A stretch of DNA of 5,563 bases from Candidatus Omnitrophota bacterium (GCA_016196505.1 JACPXO010000195.1:1-5563); one strand, 5' to 3'; counted from the stretch's first letter, positions 1 through 5,563 are shown. The notes: a model not told the origin generated them from the letters alone. Numbers and translations are program-made.

Positions 1-1780
1 CCGTCCAAAAAAAACCGTTCATCGTTTCATAGCCGATATTTCCGTCTTTTAGGAGACAGGCAAGACTTTCTTCGTACTCCACCCCGGTTTTTCCTTCGCG
101 GACGAATCTTTCAAGGATGCGCTTTAGTCTCAGGGCGTCTTTTTTCCGGAGTTTCACGATCCCCGTCGCTTCTCCCACCGATTTCAATGCCGGATCAAGG
201 GTCTTGGCGATCGAGACCAAGCGGCCGTTCCGGGCCTGCAGCATCATTTCTTCTCCTGAACTTTTCGAGCGGCGATCGAGAAGGAAGGCGCTTGGTTTTC
301 GCGAGGCCAAAAGCCGTTCCAGGGCCTCTGTTGGAAAATAAACGTCAGCGTCCATGACGAGGAGGTCCTGGTCAAGCTCCGCGGCGGCTTTGGCCAGTGA
401 GAGAACGCTGCCTTTTCGGAAATCATGATTCTCGATGAAACGAACGTTGACCCCGCCGGCCCACCGGGCGCATTCCTTTTTTATCATCGCTTTTCTATAA
501 CCGCAGACGATCACCACGTTCTTGATGCCCAATTTTCTGAAGCTCTCAAAATAACGTCTCAGTAAATTCTCCCCGGATGCATTTAAAGGAATGAGGCATT
601 TAGGCCGTTTTTTTGTGAGCCGGTAAAGGCGCTTGCCGACTCCCGCAGCCAACACTATCGCCTTGGGGCGCGGGGATGCCGGCCGGGAGAGAGCCAAAAC
701 TCTCTCGAGACAGCCGGTAAAACCTTTAAGGTCTTTGAGGCGGACATCTCCGAGATTGGCTACGCGGAAAATACGGCCTTTTAACGAAGACTGGCCTTCA
801 TAGATGACGAAACGGTCTTTTTTTAATTCATCGTGCAATTTCCGGTAGGAAAGCCCGGCGGGAAGCCGTAACGCGGTCAAGACGTGGGAGCGGAACGGTT
901 TCTCCACGACGAATTCAAGACCCACCCTTGAGAATTCCTTTTCCAGAAAGCCGCTTTTCAAGGCGTAATTTTTCAGGCGTTGTGAAAGGCCCTCGCGGTG
1001 CAATTCGTCTAAGGCCTCCTCGAGCGCGTAGAAGAGCTGAACGGCGGGCGTGAAAGGAGGGTTCGAGGCGTCCTCGGCTTTGAGGATAGCGGCCAAGTCC
1101 ATGTAAACCGAAGAAGGTTTTCGGTTATTTTTTAGCGTGTCCCGCCCTCGTTTTGAGACTAACACAAAGGAAAGGCCGGGGAATCCATGGAGGCATTTGC
1201 CGGATGAACCCGCGCAGAGATCAATAGTCCATCGCCGAAAGTCTATCTTTTCGGCTCCCAGGGAACTCACCGCGTCGACCAAGAGATGTTTGCCGCTCTT
1301 TTTGGCGATACGGGCGACGCCTTCAAGAGGATTCAGCATGCCGGTCGAAGTTTCATGGTGCACCATGGCTATCGCCCGGATCTTAGGATCCCGGCGCGCC
1401 ATTTTTTCTATCAAGGCCATGTCGGGGAATTTTCCCAAAGGACTTTTAAGGACCGCGTGGGGGATCCGATGGGCTTTTAATATCGCCTCAAGCCGGTCCC
1501 CATAAACGCCGTTTGACAGAACCAGCACTTTATTGCCTCCGCTTCCGTAGGAACAAAGCATGGCCTCGACGGCAAGCGTGCCGGAGCCGGTGAGAAGCGC
1601 CGCGGAGTGGGATTTTTCAATGCCGAAAGTTTTAAGCAGTTTTTGCCTGGTGGCTGAAAGGACTTTGGAGAACTCGCTCTCGCGATGGCAGAGATCGGGT
1701 TTGAGAAGCGCCTTTCGTACGGGCTCCGTGACGTTCACAGGGCCCGGGTTCAGAAGCACCCAACGGTTTCGCGGCGCCAT
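1..1780 (-). CDS. Bifunctional AEP transaminase - nucleotidyltransferase fusion (3' end off window)
   Basis: The gene reads from ATG at 1780 leftward for 593 codons with no stop before the window edge. Residues 1-365 are a class V, PLP-dependent aminotransferase of the PhnW/AepZ type: LLNPGPVNVTEPVR at 9-22, HHETSTGMLNP at 141-151, VDAVSSLGA at 168-176 (Asp169, pyridine-nitrogen contact), and GSSGKCLHGFPG at 191-202 with Lys195 as the expected Schiff-base lysine. A Pro-rich linker (366-372) leads to a nucleotidyltransferase domain from about 373: AIVLAAGVGKR, RPKCLIPL, and MDADVYF with metal-binding Asp477/Asp479. The final metal-site motif, usually W-x-EID near the domain end, would lie just past the window; NGFFWT is the last readable part, so about 20-30 residues are missing. 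The known fusion of these two domains (PntC-AEPT) makes AEP from phosphonoacetaldehyde and converts it to CMP-AEP. That role is inferred here. The gene starts 1 base after the beta-subunit stop, behind a weak GGGA. Confidence 0.88.
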   Translation of the reverse strand, partial: MAPRNRWVLLNPGPVNVTEPVRKALLKPDLCHRESEFSKVLSATRQKLLKTFGIEKSHSAALLTGSGTLAVEAMLCSYGSGGNKVLVLSNGVYGDRLEAILKAHRIPHAVLKSPLGKFPDMALIEKMARRDPKIRAIAMVHHETSTGMLNPLEGVARIAKKSGKHLLVDAVSSLGAEKIDFRRWTIDLCAGSSGKCLHGFPGLSFVLVSKRGRDTLKNNRKPSSVYMDLAAILKAEDASNPPFTPAVQLFYALEEALDELHREGLSQRLKNYALKSGFLEKEFSRVGLEFVVEKPFRSHVLTALRLPAGLSYRKLHDELKKDRFVIYEGQSSLKGRIFRVANLGDVRLKDLKGFTGCLERVLALSRPASPRPKAIVLAAGVGKRLYRLTKKRPKCLIPLNASGENLLRRYFESFRKLGIKNVVIVCGYRKAMIKKECARWAGGVNVRFIENHDFRKGSVLSLAKAAAELDQDLLVMDADVYFPTEALERLLASRKPSAFLLDRRSKSSGEEMMLQARNGRLVSIAKTLDPALKSVGEATGIVKLRKKDALRLKRILERFVREGKTGVEYEESLACLLKDGNIGYETMNGFFWT

Positions 1781-1781
1781 T

Positions 1782-2345
1782 TTATTTTCCCAGACTTTCT
1801 GAAAATCGTCGTGTGATCTCTGCCGGATCCGCTTGGATCCGCGGCGGGGGACACCCCGGGCCCTCTTTGGTTTTGACGAGCAGAAATGCCGGACCCTTGG
1901 TTTGGGACAGGAGTTTTTTGATCGCCGACCGCAGGGCCCCAGGGCTCGTGACGCGTTTGGCGGTGCGGTAGCCGCTGGCTAAGGCGATCTTTTCGAGGGC
2001 GACGATCGCGGTGTACGACGGCTGTCCGCCGGTGGACTCGTAACTTTCATTGTCGATCACGAGGTGAAAAAAATTCGCGGGCTTAAGCGCGCCTATGACG
2101 GGCAGGGTCCCCAGGTTCATAAGCACGGCCCCGTCGCCGTCCAGCGCGAGGATCTTGATCCTGGGTTTTGACAGCGCGATCCCGAGCGCGATCGGCGAGG
2201 CCATACCCATAGAACCGATCATATAGAAATTTTCGGGGCGGTCTCCGACGGCCTGCGCGGCGCGGCAGAGGTAGCCGGTGGCCAGGACCACAGGCTCTTT
2301 TTTTATGTGTGAGTAAATGATCTTCACGGCTTCTCCGGAGGTCAT
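1782..2345 (-). CDS. ThDP-dependent phosphonopyruvate (or sulfopyruvate) decarboxylase, beta subunit
   Basis: This 187-residue protein is the pyrophosphate-binding (PP) half of a thiamine-diphosphate decarboxylase. It shows FYMIGSMGMASPIALGIAL at 40-58 and the ThDP/Mg motif LDGDGAVLMNLGTL at 68-81 (Gly70-Asp71-Gly72), closed by Asn99 in VIDNESYESTGGQPS. These are family hallmarks of phosphonopyruvate decarboxylase (Ppd) and sulfopyruvate decarboxylase ComE. In most Ppd enzymes this is the C-terminal half of one chain of about 380 residues; here it is a separate gene of ComE-like length. It must pair with the alpha subunit encoded just upstream. The start ATG overlaps the alpha stop as ATGA (2342-2345), typical of translational coupling, and GGGGGA (2361-2356) sits 10 nt upstream. 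The downstream AEP-transaminase fusion favours phosphonopyruvate -> phosphonoacetaldehyde, but STGGQPS and MNLGTL also resemble the sulfopyruvate branch, so the substrate is inferred from context. Confidence 0.87.
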   Translation of the reverse strand: MTSGEAVKIIYSHIKKEPVVLATGYLCRAAQAVGDRPENFYMIGSMGMASPIALGIALSKPRIKILALDGDGAVLMNLGTLPVIGALKPANFFHLVIDNESYESTGGQPSYTAIVALEKIALASGYRTAKRVTSPGALRSAIKKLLSQTKGPAFLLVKTKEGPGCPPPRIQADPAEITRRFSESLGK

Positions 2346-2854
2346 GATCCGAAAATCCCCCGTTTAATGAAAATGGCGAAGGGCTCTTTTTTCCGGGCAA
2401 GCGTTTCTTTCGCCTTAAGCAGGGCGCCGGCAAGGCCTTCTTTTTTGGGAGCCGCGCTTTCGATGCCAATCTCCTTTAAGAGCGCCACGCAGGACTTTCC
2501 CATCACCCAGTGCTCCGGAGCGTCGGGCCCCAATCCCCGGTAGGTGATGAGGCAAAGCACCGGGATCTTGTAGATGAGATTGAGCGAAGTCAGAACGTTG
2601 AGGGAATAACCCAGCCCTGAATTTTGCATGAGGACCGCGGGTTGTTTTCCGGCCAGATACGCGCCGCTCGCCATCCCGATCGCGGCGTCTTCGCGCGTGG
2701 CCGGGACATAAAGCGACGGTTTTTTTTGAGCGAGGTTTTCGATCAAGGCACCCAAAAGCGAGCAGGGGACGCCCGAGAAGAAGTTAAAACCCTGGCCGTA
2801 AAGGTGTCGTGAAAAACTCCGCGCGTTTTGGATGTGTTCGTAGGACCAGTGCAT
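2342..2854 (-). CDS. ThDP-dependent phosphonopyruvate (or sulfopyruvate) decarboxylase, alpha subunit
   Basis: This is the pyrimidine-binding (PYR) half of the decarboxylase, 170 residues from the ATG at 2854. Family motifs in order: GFNFFSGVPCSLL (22-34), YVPATREDAAIGMASGAYLAG (49-69) with Glu55 as the expected cofactor-activating glutamate, MQNSGLGYSLNVLTSL (76-91), and TYRGLGPDAPEHWVMG (104-119). Cys31 replaces the Asp of the common GVPDSLL form; a GVPC variant occurs, as I recall, in other Ppd and in ComD proteins. TYRG instead of WRG also leans toward ComD, so the substrate is not settled by this subunit alone. An in-frame ATG at 2965 would add 37 residues, but that extension crosses a near-consensus -10 (2865-2870) and has no family similarity I can see, so I prefer 2854. 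It is the first gene of the three-gene operon and overlaps the beta subunit by 4 bases. Confidence 0.85.
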   Translation of the reverse strand: MHWSYEHIQNARSFSRHLYGQGFNFFSGVPCSLLGALIENLAQKKPSLYVPATREDAAIGMASGAYLAGKQPAVLMQNSGLGYSLNVLTSLNLIYKIPVLCLITYRGLGPDAPEHWVMGKSCVALLKEIGIESAAPKKEGLAGALLKAKETLARKKEPFAIFIKRGIFGS

Positions 2855-2864
2855 ACGTCGGGGA

Positions 2865-2873
2865 ATTATAGCA
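2865..2873 (-). promoter_or_regulatory. Extended -10 promoter of the decarboxylase/transaminase operon
   Basis: On the minus strand this reads TGCTATAAT: a perfect TATAAT (2870-2865) with the TGn extension. The hexamer at the -35 distance (TTCTTT, 2893-2888) is poor, so the extended -10 would carry recognition. Transcription would be expected to start near 2858, only about 4 nt before the ATG at 2854. The 10 nt between box and ATG hold no Shine-Dalgarno sequence, implying a leaderless or nearly leaderless message. Confidence 0.65.
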
Positions 2874-2893
2874 GATAGGGGATTAAAAAAGAA

Positions 2894-2923
2894 ATGGCAC
2901 GGGCTGTTCTGTTTTGATAGAGT
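2894..2923 (+). promoter_or_regulatory. Putative promoter of the CDP-alcohol phosphatidyltransferase gene
   Basis: ATGGCA (2894-2899, 4 of 6 matches to TTGACA) is followed after 18 bp by TAGAGT (2918-2923, 4 of 6 matches to TATAAT), preceded by TGA giving a TGn extension. It lies back to back with the operon promoter in the 82-bp divergent gap. The predicted start near 2930 leaves a leader of about 7 nt before the ATG at 2937, again without a Shine-Dalgarno sequence. The match is moderate, so this is less certain than the opposite-facing promoter. Confidence 0.4.
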
Positions 2924-2936
2924 AACTTCATTCCCT

Positions 2937-3587
2937 ATGGATGCAAGCTCCCTCTTTAGTTTCAATCGTAGAATTTCTTCGGTCCTGACGGGTTATTTTG
3001 TAAAAACGCCTCTGCGTCCGAACCATGTGACGACGCTGGCCCTTATTTCCGGGTTCATCGCCGCGTATTTTATGTCTTATGGGACTAGGCCCGCGATGCT
3101 TTTAGGGGCGTTTTTCATGCACGCGGCCATTGTTTTCGATGATTGCGACGGGGAGCTAGCCCGAAGAAAAGACCTGCGAAGCCGGTTTGGGATGTGGTAT
3201 GACTTCACGGCTGACCTGGCGGTCGATCTCGCGCTGTGGACGGGGTTGGCGTTAGGGGCGGTGAACCGCGGGGCGACCCCCGGGGTTTTCGCGGTGGCTT
3301 GGCTGGCGGGCGCGGGTTCTCTCATCAATTTTTTGAGGGTGATCCGTCAGAGAAAGGGGCTGAACTCTTGGGCCGATGAAAAACCCTTTCAATCAAGTAA
3401 TTTCGTTTCAAAATGGCTTGATGTTTTGAGTCGGGACGGGGACCCGTCACTTCTTTTGTGGGTACTCGCGGCCGTCGGGGACCCATGGCTCTGTCTGGCC
3501 TTGGGGTGTTTTTACATCCACCTGCTTTGGATCTACTCTTTACTGGCCAGCGTTTCCGCGCGCGCCACCATTTCCTCCAAGAACTGA
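2937..3587 (+). CDS. CDP-alcohol phosphatidyltransferase family membrane enzyme
   Basis: This 216-residue integral membrane protein carries the complete CDP-alcohol phosphotransferase signature. Asp68-x2-Asp71-Gly72-x2-Ala75-Arg76-x8-Gly85-x3-Asp89-x3-Asp93 (core CDGELARR then GMWYDFTAD) supplies the two-metal site and catalytic Asp. An N-terminal RPNHVTTLALISGF (27-40) resembles the usual PN-x-hT start of the first helix. Hydrophobic segments lie near 31-50, 52-67, 94-112, 114-134 and 171-204. Family members move a CDP-linked head group onto an alcohol, or an alcohol onto CDP-diacylglycerol, in the cytoplasmic membrane. Next to a CMP-AEP-forming operon, the likely reaction is transfer of 2-aminoethylphosphonate from CMP-AEP to a lipid alcohol such as diacylglycerol; that is inference. 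Ordinary phospholipid synthesis (for example phosphatidylglycerophosphate or phosphatidylinositol-type) is the alternative. The last 55 bases overlap the convergent peptidase gene. Confidence 0.85.
   Translation: MDASSLFSFNRRISSVLTGYFVKTPLRPNHVTTLALISGFIAAYFMSYGTRPAMLLGAFFMHAAIVFDDCDGELARRKDLRSRFGMWYDFTADLAVDLALWTGLALGAVNRGATPGVFAVAWLAGAGSLINFLRVIRQRKGLNSWADEKPFQSSNFVSKWLDVLSRDGDPSLLLWVLAAVGDPWLCLALGCFYIHLLWIYSLLASVSARATISSKN
3533..3587. other. Tail-to-tail overlap of two convergent genes
   Basis: The last 18 codons and stop of the phosphatidyltransferase gene (plus) and the last 17 codons and stop of the peptidase gene (minus) occupy the same 55 bp. Both reading frames are open and end in proper stops (3585-3587 plus; 3535-3533 minus). 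There is no room for a terminator between them, and I saw no hairpin with a T-run in the overlap. Confidence 0.85.
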
Positions 3588-5332
3588 AGGCCTGATCTCC
3601 AGAAGCCGGGGCGATGGATATCGATTCCGCCCACGGCGGCGATCTCTCCGGGTTTTTTTGATCCTCCAAGCGACAGCATTTCCAGGTAGCGGGGGACGAA
3701 AGCGGTTTTGTTTTTCCTGTATTCCGCGTAGAGCGATAGGACGAAAAGCTGGGCGAACGCGTAGGCGTAGCAGTAGAAAGGGGAATGGATAAAATGCGGG
3801 ATGTACTTCCAGCCGTGGCGGTAGTTTTCCGTGAGTGTCACGCTGTCCCCGTACATGGCGGCGTTGGCGCGCATCCATAGGTCGCTGATAACTTCGCTTG
3901 AAAGCTCCCCTTCTTTCAACCCGCTCTCGTGGGCCGACAGTTCAAAGTCCGTCATCGCAACCTGCCGGAACACGGTGGAAAAGTTGTCATCGATCTTTCC
4001 GCAGAGAAGCGCCAAGCGGTTCCCGGGATCTTTTTCGTTGTCGAATAATTGATCAAATATGAGCATTTCACCGAACACGGACGCGGTCTCCGCCATCGTG
4101 AGCGGCGCGCTCGACTCGAGGATACCCGCTTTTTGTGAAAGGACCTGATGAAGCCCGTGGCCGAGCTCGTGAGCGACGGTCATGACGTCACGCACGGTGC
4201 CCGTGTAGTTGACGAGGATATAAGGGTGGAGATCGGGAGTGGTCTGACAGCAAAATCCTCCGCCTTGCTTGCCCTCCCGGACCTCCGCGTCGATCCATCG
4301 CTCGGTGAAAAACCGTTCCGCTATTTTTCCGGCTTCGCCGGAAAACCCGTAGTAGCCGGCCAGGATGATGTCGCGGCATTTCTTGAAATCAAGGGCTTCC
4401 TCCTTGCCCGGCAGGGCGGCGTAACGGTCATAGTCGTAAAGTTTATCCAAACCGAGAAGCCCCCGTTTTAACCGGTAATACCGGGCCGCGAGGGGATAGG
4501 CCTCTTTGACCGCCGCGATGAGGTCCCTCACGCTCTCAAGGTCTATCTCGTTGGATAAGTTCATGGCATCCATGGGGTGCTTGAAGTGCCTGAGCTTAAG
4601 CGAGTCGCGATGGTCGGCCAGGATCATGTTGAAAATGTAGGTTAAGAGGTGTGTGTTGTTTTTTAAACCCTCAGCAAGACTTTCCGAAGCTGTTTTTCTC
4701 AAAAGTCTTTCGGGAGAGTGAAGGAGCGCGAGGATTTCCCCTTCGGTTTTCTTGGTTTTCTTTCCGTTCTGCTCGATAAAGAAGGGGATCCGGTTCACCA
4801 CCTCATCAAAGAGGCGCGCAAAGGCCTGAGAGCTCGTGTTGGCTTTCACGGCCATTATTTTTTCCTCGCCTTCGCTCAAAGTATGGTCCGTATAACATCT
4901 CAGTTTCTCAAGAAAATGGCGGTCGGCGCTCAAGGCGGGGTCGGCAAGGCATTGTTCGGCCAGCGTTTTATCGAGTTTGTTCCAGCGGACTTCGAAGAAT
5001 AAAAGATGCGTCTGAATGTCGGTCAGGGCAACCTGGATCTTCTGCAAGAAAGCCCCGAGCGCCGGGTCATGGGTCTCCGCGGCGAAAGACAGGTGCGCGA
5101 AAACGCCGAGGCGTGTCATGAGCGTCACGAGGGTTTTATAATCTTTAAGAAACACCGGCATCCAGGACGAAAGCGAGCCGTCGGCTTTTTCGAAACGGGG
5201 TTTGTACCGGGATTCGAGATCCAAAGCCATTACTTCAGCTTCTTTGAGATCCGAAGCGATCTTAGGGTCCTGAATGGAGGTGTAGAGATCCGATAAATCC
5301 CAGCGGATCCCTTGAGCCAAGTGGCCGGACAT
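3533..5332 (-). CDS. pepF: Oligoendopeptidase F-like M3 family zinc metallopeptidase
   Basis: The 599-residue protein matches the usual length of oligoendopeptidase F (about 600). The zinc site is HELGH at 388-392 in DVMTVAHELGHGLHQ, with the third ligand Glu415 in MAETASVFGEM, 27 residues after His388. Upstream, DLHPYILVNYTGTVRD (367-382) is the typical substrate-side strand of the family. Downstream, IPHFIHSPFYCYAYAFAQL (511-529) holds the conserved His/Tyr residues (His513, Tyr520) expected to bind substrate and stabilise the transition state. The N-terminal third is helical and lacks a signal peptide, so it is probably cytosolic and cleaves short peptides. The ATG at 5332 is followed by WDLSDLY (11-17), a typical N-terminal motif, which supports this start. 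No functional link with the phosphonate genes is evident; it shares no promoter with them and simply converges on the phosphatidyltransferase gene. Confidence 0.93.
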   Translation of the reverse strand: MSGHLAQGIRWDLSDLYTSIQDPKIASDLKEAEVMALDLESRYKPRFEKADGSLSSWMPVFLKDYKTLVTLMTRLGVFAHLSFAAETHDPALGAFLQKIQVALTDIQTHLLFFEVRWNKLDKTLAEQCLADPALSADRHFLEKLRCYTDHTLSEGEEKIMAVKANTSSQAFARLFDEVVNRIPFFIEQNGKKTKKTEGEILALLHSPERLLRKTASESLAEGLKNNTHLLTYIFNMILADHRDSLKLRHFKHPMDAMNLSNEIDLESVRDLIAAVKEAYPLAARYYRLKRGLLGLDKLYDYDRYAALPGKEEALDFKKCRDIILAGYYGFSGEAGKIAERFFTERWIDAEVREGKQGGGFCCQTTPDLHPYILVNYTGTVRDVMTVAHELGHGLHQVLSQKAGILESSAPLTMAETASVFGEMLIFDQLFDNEKDPGNRLALLCGKIDDNFSTVFRQVAMTDFELSAHESGLKEGELSSEVISDLWMRANAAMYGDSVTLTENYRHGWKYIPHFIHSPFYCYAYAFAQLFVLSLYAEYRKNKTAFVPRYLEMLSLGGSKKPGEIAAVGGIDIHRPGFWRSGLQFLEEMVARAETLASKE

Positions 5333-5339
5333 GCGGAGG

Positions 5340-5348
5340 ATTATACCA
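5340..5348 (-). promoter_or_regulatory. Extended -10 promoter of the peptidase gene
   Basis: The minus strand reads TGGTATAAT (5348-5340), a perfect TATAAT with TGn extension. No convincing -35 is present at 16-18 bp. Only 7 nt (CCTCCGC) separate the box from the ATG at 5332, so transcription would start at or within a base or two of the ATG. There is no space for a ribosome binding site, which points to a leaderless mRNA. Confidence 0.65.
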
Positions 5349-5400
5349 TAGCGGTTTGGGTTGCGTTGGTTCTTACCAAAACAGAGAGGTTATGGTATAA
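5341..5400. repeat. Perfect 10-bp inverted repeat formed by two divergent -10 regions
   Basis: TTATACCATA (5341-5350) and TATGGTATAA (5391-5400) are exact reverse complements separated by 40 bp. Each arm is the extended -10 region of an outward-facing promoter: minus strand for the peptidase, plus strand for tRNA-Ser. The simplest reading is two promoters sharing the same element; a regulator binding both arms is possible but unsupported. Confidence 0.8.
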
Positions 5401-5401
5401 A
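5373..5401 (+). promoter_or_regulatory. Promoter of tRNA-Ser
   Basis: TTACCA (5373-5378, 4 of 6 matches to TTGACA), a 17-bp spacer, then TATAAA (5396-5401, 5 of 6) with TGG just before it as a TGn extension. The expected start near 5408 leaves about 28 nt of 5' leader to be removed by RNase P before the tRNA at 5436. Of the four promoters in the window this is the only one with both boxes well placed. Confidence 0.65.
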
Positions 5402-5435
5402 ATAAACGACGTTATGACCGAGTTTTTGGTTCGTG

Positions 5436-5520
5436 GGAGAGATGGCTGAGTGGCCGAAAGCGTCCGCCTCGAAAGCGGATAACCCGCAAGGGTTCGGAGG
5501 TTCGAATCCTCCTCTCTCCG
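5436..5520 (+). tRNA. tRNA-Ser (anticodon CGA)
   Basis: All arms can be folded by eye. The acceptor stem GGAGAGA (5436-5442) pairs with TCTCTCC (5513-5519). The D arm GCT/AGC encloses the conserved GG. The anticodon stem TCCGC/GCGGA encloses the loop CTCGAAA, giving anticodon CGA (5470-5472), which reads UCG serine codons. A long variable arm AACCC-GCAA-GGGTT (5481-5494) marks a class II tRNA. The T arm is GGAGG-TTCGAAT-CCTCC (5496-5512). The discriminator base G5520 is the serine identity base. CCA is not encoded, so it must be added by CCA-adding enzyme. Confidence 0.97.
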
Positions 5521-5541
5521 TTTTTTGCGAAGCGAAAAACG
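5519..5541 (+). terminator. Hairpin directly after tRNA-Ser; possible terminator or repeat
   Basis: Bases 5519-5528 and 5532-5541 form a 10-bp stem with one T-G wobble (5526-5534) and a 3-base loop GAA. The 5' arm begins in the last two bases of the tRNA and contains T6 (5521-5526). No T-run follows the hairpin, so it is not a classical intrinsic terminator; the T6 right after the stable T arm and acceptor stem could itself cause termination. It could also be a processing signal or a copy of a tRNA-associated palindromic repeat. Confidence 0.4.
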
Positions 5542-5563
5542 CCGTATAGCAATAGGATTCGAA

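Noticed and set aside
1137..1505. Plus-strand open frame of 122 codons
   Set aside because: It lies entirely antisense to the transaminase domain, whose motifs are unmistakable, and its translation has no recognisable fold; it is a by-product of codon bias.
2083..2469. Minus-strand 128-codon frame across the alpha/beta junction
   Set aside because: It is the shifted frame of the decarboxylase genes; its Arg/Pro-rich translation is typical of a shadow frame.
2855..2965. Longer alpha-subunit reading frame beginning at the ATG at 2965
   Set aside because: The extra 37 residues run through the near-consensus -10 at 2865-2870 and into the opposite gene's start, and carry no family motif. The conserved fold begins a few residues after the ATG at 2854.
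3325..3669. Minus-strand open frame of 114 codons spanning the convergent overlap
   Set aside because: It overlaps the 3' parts of two well-supported genes in other frames, is rich in Arg, Pro and Lys with no motif, and lacks a plausible promoter.
4148..4471. Plus-strand open frame of 107 codons
   Set aside because: It is antisense to the HELGH-containing region of the peptidase; no start signal or family resemblance.
1..5563. CRISPR array, insertion sequence or prophage genes
   Set aside because: No regularly spaced direct repeats, no transposase or integrase motifs and no terminal repeats were seen; nearly all of the window is explained by the listed genes.

Overview
The window holds five protein-coding genes and one tRNA gene, about 95% of it coding, with moderate GC content (roughly half; not counted exactly). 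The organism is bacterial: it has TATAAT-type -10 boxes, a bacterial long-variable-arm tRNA-Ser without encoded CCA, and an oligoendopeptidase F-type peptidase. Leaderless-looking starts and the tRNA-linked hairpin at the right edge fit an uncultivated lineage. I would only guess at phyla such as Omnitrophota or Elusimicrobiota, and the sequence does not prove it.

The left half (1-2854, minus strand) is a tight three-gene operon read right to left: the alpha subunit (PYR domain) and beta subunit (PP domain) of a split thiamine-diphosphate 2-oxoacid decarboxylase of the phosphonopyruvate/sulfopyruvate family, then a fusion of a 2-aminoethylphosphonate (AEP) transaminase with a sugar-nucleotidyltransferase-type domain. 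The alpha and beta genes overlap as ATGA, and beta and the fusion gene are 1 base apart. The fusion gene runs off the window at position 1. Divergently across an 82-bp gap lies a membrane CDP-alcohol phosphatidyltransferase (2937-3587, plus).

Read together, these genes describe phosphonopyruvate -> phosphonoacetaldehyde -> AEP -> CMP-AEP -> transfer of AEP to an alcohol, probably a lipid: a phosphonolipid or other phosphono-conjugate pathway. The committed enzyme, PEP mutase (PepM), is not in the window. The obvious place to look is beyond position 1.

The right part holds an M3-family oligoendopeptidase (3533-5332, minus), whose 3' end overlaps the phosphatidyltransferase gene tail-to-tail by 55 bp, and tRNA-Ser(CGA) (5436-5520, plus). 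Their divergent promoters carry the same extended -10 as a perfect 10-bp inverted repeat. All three protein genes with their own promoter have a TGn-extended -10 only 7-13 nt before the ATG and no Shine-Dalgarno sequence, suggesting leaderless or nearly leaderless mRNAs. No stretch over 300 bases lacks a gene.
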